A stretch of 64,000 nucleotides of DNA. Source: Terebella lapidaria (taxonomy: Eukaryota > Annelida > Polychaeta > Terebellida > Terebellidae). The notes beneath the pieces are model-generated. The model searched no databases. It was not told where the DNA came from and saw only the letters and a list, made by a program, of their open reading frames with translations. The position numbers and the translations under genes are program-made. Numbering within the stretch: position 1 is the first letter of the stretch; the number at the start of each line of letters is the position of its first letter. The DNA lies in assembly GCA_949152475.1 (NCBI GenBank), contig OX424563.1, positions 903,001-967,000 on the forward strand. The letters are read 5' to 3'. Of this stretch, positions 20,281 to 31,619 are shown piece after piece.

Positions 20281-22788
20281 TAGGTTACCGTATATGCCAT
20301 GGTCCGATAACCTATTGGCATGGCGTTGCGTCCGTCGTCGGCGTCGGCCGTCCACATTTTTATCTTTATCGTCGGGTGACCAAAGTTCGGGAGAGCCCTA
20401 AGTTCGGGAGTGAGGCTGATGCTTGGCTTTGCACGCCGTTTTGACGCCATTACCATCATTGTTTGTTTACATGTTGTTGTTGACACCTGACTCAAGTTCC
20501 ATAAAAGAAAACAGTAAAAAGCAAAATTGGAAATATTGCCTGAACAGCACAAAATACCTATTAATCACACCAGCAGCGTCTGCTAGGAAATTTCCGTCGC
20601 CATCTTGATTATGATAATTAGTTGGGTATAAGCCACACCCATTTTTTGTTTAAAGTTTACTGGAGAATCTTTCTGAAATTTTGCACAAAAATGCCTAAAA
20701 ATAATTCAAAAGGGGGTATTTTTTAGTTTTTCGATTTTCGCGTTTTCCTCAAAATGGCGGCCATTTTCGACGAAAAACGACCAATTTCTGACTTTGGCGG
20801 CCATTTTCTCAAAAACTGTTTGGACAGTTTTGAGATTTTTATTTCAAAAGATTCCTACATATACCTCTGTGATGTCTATGAGTTTCGTTGCCCCTGAATC
20901 GCCGGTCTGCGTGTGGCAGCCATTTTCATTTTCTCAACAGGTCCCAAATGGGACTTTCCCATGTTAAACTCGATCTCCTATGCTTTATAATGGGACATAT
21001 TGTTGCTAATATCTCACTCAATATTGAGATAAGAGACTAGGAATCAATTGTGGACATATAGGAAATGATATATGCTGAATATTCTCGTGACCTTAAATTT
21101 GACCTCTGACCTCAGTTTCAAGGTCAGAGCACAAAATGGCTTATATCTCGCTTATCATCGACTTTACAACTTAGGAATCAATTGTGGACATACAGGAAAT
21201 GATATATGCCGAATATTCTGATGACCTTGAATTTGACCTTTGATCTCATTTTCAAGGTCACAGGACAAAAGGCTAATATCTCACTTATTATCGATCTCAC
21301 AGCTTAGGAATCAATTGTGGACATATAGGAAATGATATATGCCGAATATTTTGATGACCTTGAATTTGACCTTTGACCTCATTTTCAAGGTCACAGGACA
21401 AAATGGCTAATATCTCACTTATTATCGATCTTACAGCTTAGGAATCAATTGTGGACATATAGGAAATGATATATGCTGAATATTCTCGTGACCTTGAATT
21501 TACCCTCTGACCTCATTTTCAAGGTCAAGAGCACAAAATGGCTAATATCTCGCTTATTATCGACTTTACAGCTTAGGAATCAATTGTGAACTTATGGGAA
21601 ATGTTATATTCTGAATATTGTCATGACCTTTAATTTGACCTTTGATCTGATTTTCAAGGTCAGAACACAAAATGGCTAATATCTCGCTTATTATCGACTT
21701 TACAGCTCAGGAATCAATTGTGCACATATAGGGAATGATATAGTCCAAATATTTTGATGACCATGACTTTGACCTTTGACCTAATTTTCAAGGTCAAAGC
21801 ACAAAAATGGCTAATATCTCACTTAATATCGACTTTACAGCTTAGGAATCAATTGTGGACATATAGGAAGTGATATATGCTGAATATTCTCGTGAGCTCG
21901 AATTTGACCTTTGACCTAATTTTAAAGGTCAGAGCACTAAATGGCTAATAGCTTGCTCATTATCGACTTTACAGCTTAAGTTAGGAATCAATTGTGCACA
22001 TTATAGGAAATGATATAGTCCGAATATTCTGATGACCTTGAATTTGACTTTTGACCTCATTTTCAAGGTCAAAGAACAAAATGGCTAATATCTCACTTGT
22101 TATCGACTTTACAGGTTAGGAATCAATTGTACACATGTAGGAAATGTCATGTGCCGAATATTCTTGTGACCTTCGACCTTATTTTCAAGGTCAAAGAACA
22201 AAAATGGCTAATATTTCGTTTATTATTGACTTTACAACTTGAGAATCAATTGTTGACGTATAGGAAATTATATATGCGGAATATTGTCATGAAACCTTAG
22301 ACCTCATTCTCAAGGTCACATGACAAAATGGCTAATATCTCGCTTATTATCGACTTTACAGCTTAGGAATCAATTGTGGACATATAGGAAATGATATATG
22401 CTGAATATTGTCATGGCCTTGAATTTGATCTTTAAACTAATTTTCAAGGTCTCGCATGACAAAATGGCTAATATCTTGTTTATTATCAACTTTGCAACTC
22501 AGGATTCAATTTTGGACCTACAGCACTTGATATATGCTGAATATTCTGATGATTTTCAATTTGACTTTTGATTTCATTTTCAAGGTCACAGGACATAATG
22601 ACTAATATCTCTCTTATTATTGAATTTACAGCTTATTAATCAATTGTGAGCTTATAGGAAATCATTCACTGGTATGCGGAATACTCTCGTGACTTTGAAT
22701 TTGACCAGTGACCTTATTTTCAAGGCCACAGAACAAAATAGCTATTATATACTGTCCGGTAACCTATCCTAGCCCTTGGGCTAATTTT
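20281..22788 (+). mobile_element. Helentron/HINE-like element with long 133-bp array
   Basis: The 5' end AGGTTACCG...GGTCCGATAACC is at 20282. Sequence at about 20368-20650, absent from other copies, interrupts the 5' module. The array at about 21000-22740 follows, then GTCCGGTAACC and the stem-loop AGCCC-TT-GGGCT at 22755-22788. It is directly followed by a short 5'-end fragment (22789-22876) and then another copy, so three element starts are in series. Confidence 0.7.
21000..22740 (+). repeat. Tandem array, about 133-bp monomer, DR1-bearing
   Basis: About 13 monomers share GGACATATAGGAAATGATAT, 'gaatattctcgtgacc', TTGAATTTGACCTTTGACCT, CATTTTCAAGGTCA, 'acaaaatggctaatatctc' and 'ttacagcttaggaatcaattgtg'. 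Adjacent units differ by scattered substitutions and small indels. The same monomer is found at 23520-24400, 49940-51250, 54430-55340 and 55850-56860. Confidence 0.9.
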
Positions 22789-22876
22789 TAGCTTACCGGC
22801 CCTTTGGGCCGATAAGCTATTGTTGTGCTTTTTCGTCTGTCGTCCGTCCGTCGTCAGTCTGGGTCTGTAATTTTTA
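22789..22876 (+). mobile_element. 5' end fragment of HINE-like element
   Basis: AGCTTACCGGCCCTTTGGGC and 'cgataagctattg' followed by the (CCGT) region are a diverged 5' terminus. It runs into the T tract that precedes the next full 5' end at 22877. Confidence 0.6.
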
Positions 22877-23028
22877 GGTTACCGGACCTATGGTCCGATA
22901 ACCTATTGCCGTCGCGTTGCGTCCGTCGTCCGTCCACATTTTTATCTTTAAAGTTTACAGGCGGATTTTCCTGAAATTTTGCACAAAGTTGCCTAAAAAT
23001 ATTCCAAGAGGGGGTTATTTTTTAGTTT

Positions 23029-23091
23029 TTAGGTTACCGGACCTTTGGTCCGATAACCTATTGGCATGGCGTTGCGTCCGTCGTCCGTCGT

Positions 23092-23141
<50 letters not shown>

Positions 23142-24479
23142 CACATTTTTATCTTTTTTGTTTACGGGCGAATTTTTCTGAAATTTTGCACAAAAATACT
23201 TAAAAATAATTCAAGAAGGAGGTATTTTTTAGTTTTTTGATTTTCGCATTTTTTTCAAAATGGCGGCCGTTTTCGACGAAAAATGCCTAATTTTGAACTT
23301 TGGCGGCCATTTTCTCAAAATCTGTTCAGTAACTTTTTTTCTTTTTGATACATAAGACTCCTCATATGTACTCCTATGATGTCTATAAATTTCGTTGCGC
23401 TTGAATCGCTCGAAGTGGGCCATTTTGGCCCAAACTCGGCCCAAATGGGACTTTCCCATGTTAAATTCTCCTATGCTTTATAATGGGACACATTATGCCT
23501 AATATCTCACTTGATATTGAGATTAGAGACTAGTAATCAATTGTGGACATATAGGAAATGATATATGCTGAATATTCTCGTGACCTTGAATTTGACCTCT
23601 GACCTCAGTTTCAAGGTCAGAGCACAAAATGGCTTATATCTCGCTTATTATCGACTCTACAGCTTAGGAATCAATTGTGGACATATAGGAAATAATATAT
23701 GCTGAATATTCTCGTGACCTTGAATTTGACCTCTGACCTCAGTTTCAAGGTCAGAGCACAAAATGGCTTATATCTCGCTTATTATCGACTCTACAGCTTA
23801 GGAATCAATTGTGGACATATAGGAAATGATATATGCTGAATATTCTGATGACCTTGAATTTGACCTTCGACCTCATTTTCAAGGTCACAGGACAAAATGG
23901 CTAATATCTCGCTTGTTATTGACTTTACAGCTTAGCAATCAATTATGAACATATAGGAAATGATATATGCAGATTATTGTCATGACCTTGAATTTGACCT
24001 TTGACCTCATTTTCAAGGTCACAGGACAAAATGGCTAATAGCTCACTTATTATCGATTTTACAGCTTTGGAATCAATTGTGGACATATAGGAGATGATAT
24101 ATGCTGAATATTCTCGGGACCTTGAATTTGACCTCTGACCTCATTTTCAAGGTCACAGGACAAACTGGCTCATATCTTGCTCCTCTATTGACTGTTTGGC
24201 TTGGGAATCAATTGTGGACATGATATAGAAAATGATATACATTGAATATTTTGATGACCTTGAATTCGACCGTTGCCCCTTCATTCTCGAGGCCACAGCA
24301 CAAAATTGCTAATATCTCTCTGATTATTGAATTTATAGCTTAGCAATCAACTGTGGACATGATATATGCTTAATGTTATATATGCTGAATATTCTCTTGA
24401 CCTTGAATTCAACCAGTGACCTGGCTAACATCTAAAATATTAAATATTGTCCGGTAACCTATCTTCGGCCCTTGTTAGA
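23029..24479 (+). mobile_element. HINE-like element B nested in element A
   Basis: It starts AGGTTACCGGACCTTTGGTC, carries a (GTC)n run at about 23088-23142, the 'aaaatggcggcc' module and a 133-bp array of about six monomers, and ends with GTCCGGTAACCTATCTTCGG. The same element, inverted, is at 54361-55797, including the (GTC)n run and the unusual 'cttcggccctt' 3' end, so these are two close copies of one subfamily. Confidence 0.75.
23088..23142 (+). repeat. (GTC)n microsatellite
   Basis: About 17 near-perfect GTC triplets lie in the 5' part of element B, extending the shorter CCGT/GTC-rich stretch found at this place in other copies. The inverted counterpart is at about 55697-55750. Confidence 0.95.
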
Positions 24480-25931
24480 TTTTCGCATTTTTCTCAAAAT
24501 GGCGGCCATTTTTGACGAAAAATGGTCAATTTTGGACTTTGGCGGCCATTTTCTCAAAAACTGTCTGATCAGTTTTGAGATTTTTGTTTCAAAAGATTCC
24601 CCTTATGTACCTTTATGATGTGTATAAGTTTTGTTGCCCTTGAATCGCCGGTCTCCGTGTGGCGGCCATTTTGAATTTTTGACGGGTCGGCGAAAAAAAT
24701 TTTTTTTGTCCCAAATCGCGTTACTATCCATTTTGGGTCATTTCTAGACAAAAAAATTTTTTTCACCCTTTGAAAAAAATTTTGGACTTAGAAAATTTTC
24801 GGCACTTTTTCCTCTCACAATGAGAGCTGCTGGGACTGTACTCATAGAACGCTTGAAGATAGACCTTAGATATTGGCACTTTCAAATGGAAAGTCATATA
24901 TGGCGACTTGTGTGGTGACCTTGAATTTGACCTTGGATGACCTTGAAAGGTCAAAACAGCCATTTTTGGGTCGAGAAATGCTCAAATTTGCACCTGGCCT
25001 GTCTTTTCTCGAAAACTGTCGGATCAGTTTTGAGATTATTGTTTCAAAATATTCCCCTTATGTACCTTTATGATGTGTATAAGTTTCGTTGCCCTTGAAT
25101 CGCCGGTCTCTGTGTGGCGGCCATTTCGAATTTTTGACGGGTCGGCGAAAAAAATTTTGTTTGCCCCAAATCGCGTTACTATTCATTTTGGGTCATTTCT
25201 AGACAAAAAAAAAATTTTCACCCTTTGAAAAAAATTTTGGACTTAGAAAATTTTCGGCACTTTTTTCCTTCATAATGGGAGCTGCCAGGACTGTACTCAT
25301 AGTACGCTTGAAGATAGAGCTTAGATATTGGCACTTTCAAATAGCAAGTCATATATAGCGAGTTGGGAGGTGACCTTGAATTCGACCTTTGATGACCTTG
25401 AAAGGTCAAAACCATTTTTGAGTGAAAAAATGCCCAAATTTGCCTCTACAGATGAAATGCATGTATATAGAGCTTCAGTTTGCATTATGAACATATAGGA
25501 AGTCATATATGGAACAACTAATGATGACCTTGATTTTGACCTTGGATGACCTTGAGTGCTAAATGTCTGACATGAAATCTTGAAAGTGGCCTCTGAAGCA
25601 TAAACTTTTGCACATACAGGTAAGGATTGTGTATAAGCCTGTAAAAAAAGTCATGTATAAATGGCACATTTTTTGGTGACCTTGAACTTGACCTTAAAGA
25701 CCATGAAGGGCGATTCTCAAAATCTGAAATTGGCCTCTACACACGAAATACTTGTTGATAAAACTTATATGTTTGTATTATGAACATACGAAGTCATATG
25801 CAGCATACCTGATGGTGACATTGAGATTCACAAAGATGACCTCTTGACTGGTAAATCTCAAAATCATATGTCACCTACAATGGACAAAAATGGTCCGGTA
25901 ACCTATCTTAGCCCTTGGGCTAATTTTTTCT

Positions 25932-26480
25932 GACATGATGAATTTCTCCATAAATTTGTCAGAACTTTGTCTACCTTGGGCCAGTATCTAAAGACGTTTT
26001 TTTAATTTTTTTGATTGAATCATTTTTGCCGATTTGACAGCCATTTTTGTCAAAAAATGGCCAATTTTGGACTTTGATGGCCATTTTCTCAAAAACTGTC
26101 TGATCAGTTTTGAGATTTTTGTTTTAAAACATTCCACTCACGTATCTCTAGGATGTGTATAAGTTTCGTTGCTCTTGAATCACCGGTCTGCGTGTGGCGG
26201 CCATTTTGATTTTTTTACAAATCAACGAAAAAAACTAATTTTTTTTGTCCCAAATCAAGTCACTATTCGTTTTGAGACATTTCCAGCAAAAAAAAAAAAA
26301 ATTTTGCTGGACTTTTGGATTTCACCCAATTTGTTCTTCATAATGGGAGCTGTGCGGAGTAAACTCATAGAACATTTCAAGAGAGAGCCTAAGTATGGGC
26401 ATATTCAAATAGGAAATAATATATTGTGGTTTGAGTGGTGGCCTTGAATTTGACCTCCCAATGAACAACCTTTTTTGTCG
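25932..26480 (+). mobile_element. HINE-like fragment
   Basis: It contains 'aaaaaatggccaattttggac', 'ctcaaaaactgtctgatcag' and 'cggtctgcgtgtggcggcc' blocks typical of the element interior, with no terminal repeats. A degraded fragment. Confidence 0.55.
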
Positions 26481-27110
26481 AGAAAAAAAGATGAATTTTA
26501 TCGACTTTACACAAGACAAATAAAGTACAGTGTACGTTTACAAGTAATGGTATTGATCACGAGTAATTTCAGCATTACATTGTATATATAAAGGCAGCTG
26601 AACTTCTGATACATTCATCCTTCTTGTGTGACATAATAAATTGAAAACATGCTAGTGGGCTACAGTTTGGTACAATGAATTTGTTCAAGATTTCTGTCTT
26701 AACTCATTATAGAGTGGGCAAATTAGGACAAAATGACATTCATCTTTGTCAAATTGATATTATTTACTGATCAATAATACTGACAAAAGCGTGCATCTTG
26801 TTTTGTTTTGATTGAAATCTGGCCAAAGATATTCTGTGTTTCCAATACAAATTAATAAACAAATACTTTTCTAGAGTCAGTTCTGTTTTGTATTTTTGGT
26901 TGTTGCTTTGAATTTTTAAGTCATTGTGTGCTATTATGTGCTCCAGAGATAAGTTGATGTTTACAGAATGGTGTACAAATCAGCAAGTTTCCCTTTTATT
27001 GAGGTCACACACAGGTACATGTATGTACTGTATTTGTGATGATGCGATTTGAATTCCAGTAACACTGTTTATTTTGTGTGACAAACAACAAACTCATGTA
27101 TTGGACATTC
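26481..27110. other. Unassigned AT-rich DNA
   Basis: No exon, repeat unit or element end was recognised. It separates the HINE cluster from the presumed 3' end of CREBRF. Confidence 0.3.
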
Positions 27111-28325
27111 TTTCAACTTTATTATATTCCATTTCTTCAGTCTGATAGTTAATTTACAGGAATTCAGAACATATAACCTTATACAGTGGATACCTTGCAC
27201 AGTGTTACACAAGACTCAAACTACCATGTGATTCAACTTTGGACTTGACAATGATCATGATTCCCACGAGTTGAGAGGGTGGCCAGTTAGAATATATACT
27301 ACTTCGACCAGTTTGATACTTCAAGATTGGAAGACTATTCAGGGCTTAGACCATTTAGATTTTGCAATCAAAATTACTATCACAGTATGTACAGTACAGA
27401 TCCAAATCTTGTCAGTCAAAGTCATAAACTGAATATTAAAATGTGTACAATTGTATAGCTGTCAGACACTATATAAGGCCGTGTAAGGGAATTATTAGCA
27501 TTTATCAGACCGAATTCAGCATGTACAATAACCAGGGAGATCTGATCTGATTACCTACAAGTCCACATGAACCAGCATGCAACCTGCATTCAACTACATT
27601 CTAATAAATGCCATCCGTTTTACACAACAGTATAATACAACAAACATCTTGAGACCTTCTTATGAGAAATCTGCAGGTTTTTTTCTTTTTCTTTTAGAAA
27701 TTTTGCTAAAATATTATGCTGTGGTTTTGTTTTTTTATCTTGAAGATTTAGTCAACCAATATGGTTCAGTTTTATTCTGTTACTGTCAAAAGCCAATAAT
27801 ATTTGGGTATTACATAATACTTCCAACACCTTGTTGCCATAGAAATGTTGATGCTGGCGAAAGACGAAAACTAAAAATCCACCAAAGCTTGATTTAGTGA
27901 GGTCCCCGCGACGGCCAGAATCTACCACTAACAAATCCTGATGTGTACCGTGTACCGGTATGTACAAACTGTACAAGCTCACAACCTGATGTTATACACT
28001 TCCCCGCATATTCTACTGGCATAACATTCTTCAACCAATACAGTACTCCATTCAACAACACATTGGTGGTATGTGTAACTTCTTTCAAAGTGTTAACATG
28101 AAACACAACATTATTGTAATCAAATTACTGTGACTGGTACAGTTTATAGTAGTGAGTAATGTACAATACACATATATTGTTACATTCCTTGCTTGGGTGG
28201 TGCGGGAGAATTTTGAAATCTGTCAAGCAAGTGTACAGAAACAGTGTCCGAAAAAAATGCTAGTTTCAGAATTGCTAATACACTGGGTCGATGGCCAACA
28301 CAGGATCCATTGTTACATTGATGAT

Positions 28326-28930
28326 ACGCCAGCTGTACGGCTTGTAACAAAGTACGCCAGCTGTACGGCTTGTAACAAAGTACACCAGCTGTACGGCTTG
28401 TAACAAAGTACGCCAGCTGTACGGCTTGTAACAAAGTACACCAGCTGTACGGCTTGTAACAAAGTACGCCAGCTGTACGGCTTGTAACAAAGTACGCCAG
28501 CTGTACGGCTTGTAACAAAGTACGCCAGCTGTACGGCTTGTAACAAAGTACGCCAGCTGTACGGCTTGTAACAAAGTACACCAGCTGTACGGCTTGTAAC
28601 AAAGTACGCCAGCTGTACGGCTTGTAACAAAGTACGCCAGCTGTACGGCTTGTAACAAAGTACGCCAGCTGTACGGCTTGTAACAAAGTACACCAGCTGT
28701 ACGGCTTGTAACAAAGTACACCAGCTGTACGGCTTGTAACAAAGTACACCAGCTGTACGGCTTGTAACAAAGTACGCCAGCTGTACGGCTTGTAACAAAG
28801 TACACCAGCTGTACGGCTTGTAACAAAGTACGCCAGCTGTACGGCTTGTAACAAAGTACACCAGCTGTACGGCTTGTAACAAAGTACACCAGCTGTACGG
28901 CTTGTAACAAAGTACACCAGCTGTACGGCC
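28326..28930. repeat. 28-bp minisatellite, 22 units
   Basis: The unit is GTACRCCAGCTGTACGGCTT plus GTAACAAA. Twenty-two units run from about 28326 to 28930 and differ at a single position, R. The order of R is G G A G A G G G G A G G G A A A G A G A A A. Because 28 is not a multiple of 3 and no stop arises on the - strand, long ORFs run through it in three frames, repeating the same 28 residues; they are artefacts. Confidence 0.97.
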
Positions 28931-29204
28931 TGTCTGAGGAGTACAGTAAACAGTATACCTAGGCTGTGTACATGACCACATGTACTGTGTAATGTAGAAC
29001 CATTACACCTTTGATCCATTCACAAATTCGTGAATTAGAGGGGACGCAAAGTTCACTGTTGTCAAATTTAATGGACATGAATAGATTTTGAAACGGCTGC
29101 TATTTCAGTGGTAACATATGCAATTTTTGAGATTATGAAATGGATGCAACATAATGGTTTGCATTACAATATATTGTGCAGCAGAACGACGGGCTGTGGA
29201 CGTG

Positions 29205-29254
29205 CATGTGTGTGTGTGTGGGGGGGGGGGGGGAGGGAGGGGGGGGGGGGGTTT
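29205..29254. repeat. (GT)n and poly-G tract
   Basis: A short GT run is followed by about 35 bases that are almost all G with a few A. On the G strand it can form quadruplex structures; assembly length here is likely unreliable. Confidence 0.9.
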
Positions 29255-31619
29255 GTAGGGAAAGGAACTGAGGCACATCAATGATTGAATAACCTTAAAT
29301 AATTCGCTATTAACAAGAGGCTGTTCATTTCGGACATCAGCATCCATTGGTCTGACTGTGAATGTGTACAGCATGGACACATCTGAACAATTCCTGAAAT
29401 AGCTCAAGTACATGTAGTTTAGTGTTGACGGTGCTATGCATACCGGTACTCGTGTTTTAAAGACCAGTGTAGGTGGGATATTTGACTGTCTGAACACAGG
29501 AGCAATCAGAATCAATCCAACAGGTGTCTGGTCCAAATTTATCCATACCTATAAATTGATGCAAACGGGGTGAAACTGCTGATGTACTGAGTGAACAGCC
29601 CCAGATACATTTTATTAGTTTTCATTGTTGAACTGGACTAGACAACAAGAAACGGGTATGATGGAAATAAAGCTCATAGTGGGTTCAACAAACATTCTTC
29701 TTTGCCATTCTGTCAGACAACTTTACCCAATTCACCAGAAAGTCACAAACAGTTATTAACCATATACATGTACCGTGATTACTACCATGACGAGCCTTAT
29801 TTCCATGGTCCTGTATGTATTCCTATATGACGGTAATACATATATCATGGTGTGGTGTACTGGGTAATACGTCACGATCAAATATAATTTACAACTTTTT
29901 ATATTGGAACAGGCTGTTCTAGCATGGCAAAAACTACAAAGATTACTAAGTATTGCTGCTGATACATTCTATGTAACGTATACAGTATTTGTTCACCAAG
30001 CATTCTCATATCCTTTCTCAACTCTAGACTTTTTTTCCTTTCCTGTCCCAAGTTTTATGATATTCAATGTACACACACTGTACTGGTAAATAACAACAAG
30101 ATTTGCAATCAGTGAATTTTTAGCTCATTCTCTGGACGACTGTGAAAGTTTCAGCGATGAGGATGAACAAAGAATTTTATCATTTCTCAAAATAGACATT
30201 TGCAGGGTATGTCCAATAAGTGTTCTGTACACAACTTGCTGCTTTGAGCAGGAAACTTGTCCTGCACAAAGCAAAATGCCACCCTGAGTTCTGTGCTGTC
30301 TATATCACGTGCTAGAGTCCGTCACAGTATATCACAATTACCATGGTTACCAGGACACCGACTGCAAGCGGACATGTGCCTCAGTCTGAAACCGAGCAAT
30401 ACAAAATATCCAACAACCAGCGTAATCTACAGGCAATGGCAGTCTGACAACGGCAACAAAATCTAAAACAACAGCAAATAAATAATTAAATATGCAGGAT
30501 ATGTTATAACCATTCAACAATCAATGACAGTTTTCCTCTTGAACTGAATCAAAATCAACAAAACAAAGAAATTTGTATCAACAGCAGGTTGAGATGTCAA
30601 ATTATCACAAACTCAAAATAGATTCTAGTACAATATGTGAATTTTTTTTTAATCGCCCATCATTGTTTGTGGCACAATAAGAAACAGATCAGCAGAAATC
30701 TGGTATTGTTAAATGAAAATCTGACTTCTTACATGATGATTAATGAATTTTACAATTCCAGTTCCTAACAACACAAGAGGCCACAATCAGAAAGTATCCT
30801 TGAATACATGACTGCGTGTTTACATGTAAAATACACATCATGTTATACTTGATTTATTGCAGATCGTGTTTATCATCTTATGTCCTCACACCCACATATA
30901 CATGGAGCTACTATCTCAAATTCAAAATTTCAAAATTCAGAAAGACAAAAATAATTTGCAAAGTCGAAAGTTGTCTAAATAATGTACACAAACTGTATAT
31001 GAATATATTTCCATGCACTGAAAATCGTCAAGCTTGGTGTGGTTAACAAAAAATGACACCCGACTAATATAAACAGTGGGAGTAAATGCAATAATGGCAA
31101 ACAAATAGAGATACCCAAGTATAGTCTACAACTGCGAGTGTATATGTACACAAATGTACATCTATATACGCATAAAATGCTCCAATCTCGAGTCACACCG
31201 TAATCCTTTTCACCAAAAACCACTGTCTGTATAAATGACTGTTTATCATTTTTATATAAACTGTACATGTGTAGTGTAAGAAACAGTCCAGAGAAACGTC
31301 TAGTGTTCAGTGACAGTATTAGATACTGCTAGGTGTATCCATGGACACGTAACCATGGAAACACAAACACTCCACAATCCAACATCGTGAAATGCTTCAG
31401 TACATGACGTGATCCAGAAGGCAATCAAATCTGTGTAACTGATTATCCGTGAAGCATTTTGTACTTGTGTACACACTATGTACAATAGTATTTCTCTCTC
31501 TCAGAACTCAGAATGTGTCGTCGATGTCAGTAGATCGCAGGATATCTTGCGCTGATTGTTTGTGTGTCTATTGAGCGTGTGTAAGTCAGTGCGCTGTACG
31601 CGAGCGTGATCCCAGTCGG

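Larger units (their letters stand above)
22877..25931 (+). mobile_element. HINE-like element A, split by element B
   Basis: The 5' terminus is at 22877-23028 and the rest at about 24480-25931, ending in GGTCCGGTAACC with stem-loop AGCCC-TT-GGGCT. Between them sits a second whole element (23029-24479). The reverse-strand copy at 57121-58741 is the same element A without the insertion, so it shows the empty site: its '...agttttttgattttcgc' reads across the position where B lies here. Confidence 0.75.
27111..31619 (-). other. Candidate CREBRF 3' UTR
   Basis: Downstream of the CREBRF stop there is no further recognisable exon on either strand. The first region free of element sequence ends at a - strand AATAAA (CTTTATT at about 27118-27124). 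Vertebrate CREBRF has a long 3' UTR, so a multi-kilobase UTR is plausible, but the end point is a guess and nearer poly(A) signals may be used. It contains the 28-bp minisatellite and a poly-G tract. Confidence 0.3.

Noticed and set aside
28180-29019. Long minus-strand ORF of 279 residues with repeating YKPYSW/LLQAVQL
   Set aside because: It is a translation of the 28-bp minisatellite, open in three frames because the unit lacks stops. No flanking gene features.
30121-30220. Possible + strand exon with acidic LDDCESFSDEDEQRILSFLK
   Set aside because: It has an acceptor-like TTTTAG and a GTATGT-like donor, but there are no partner exons or known family. It lies in the presumed CREBRF 3' UTR, so chance is more likely.
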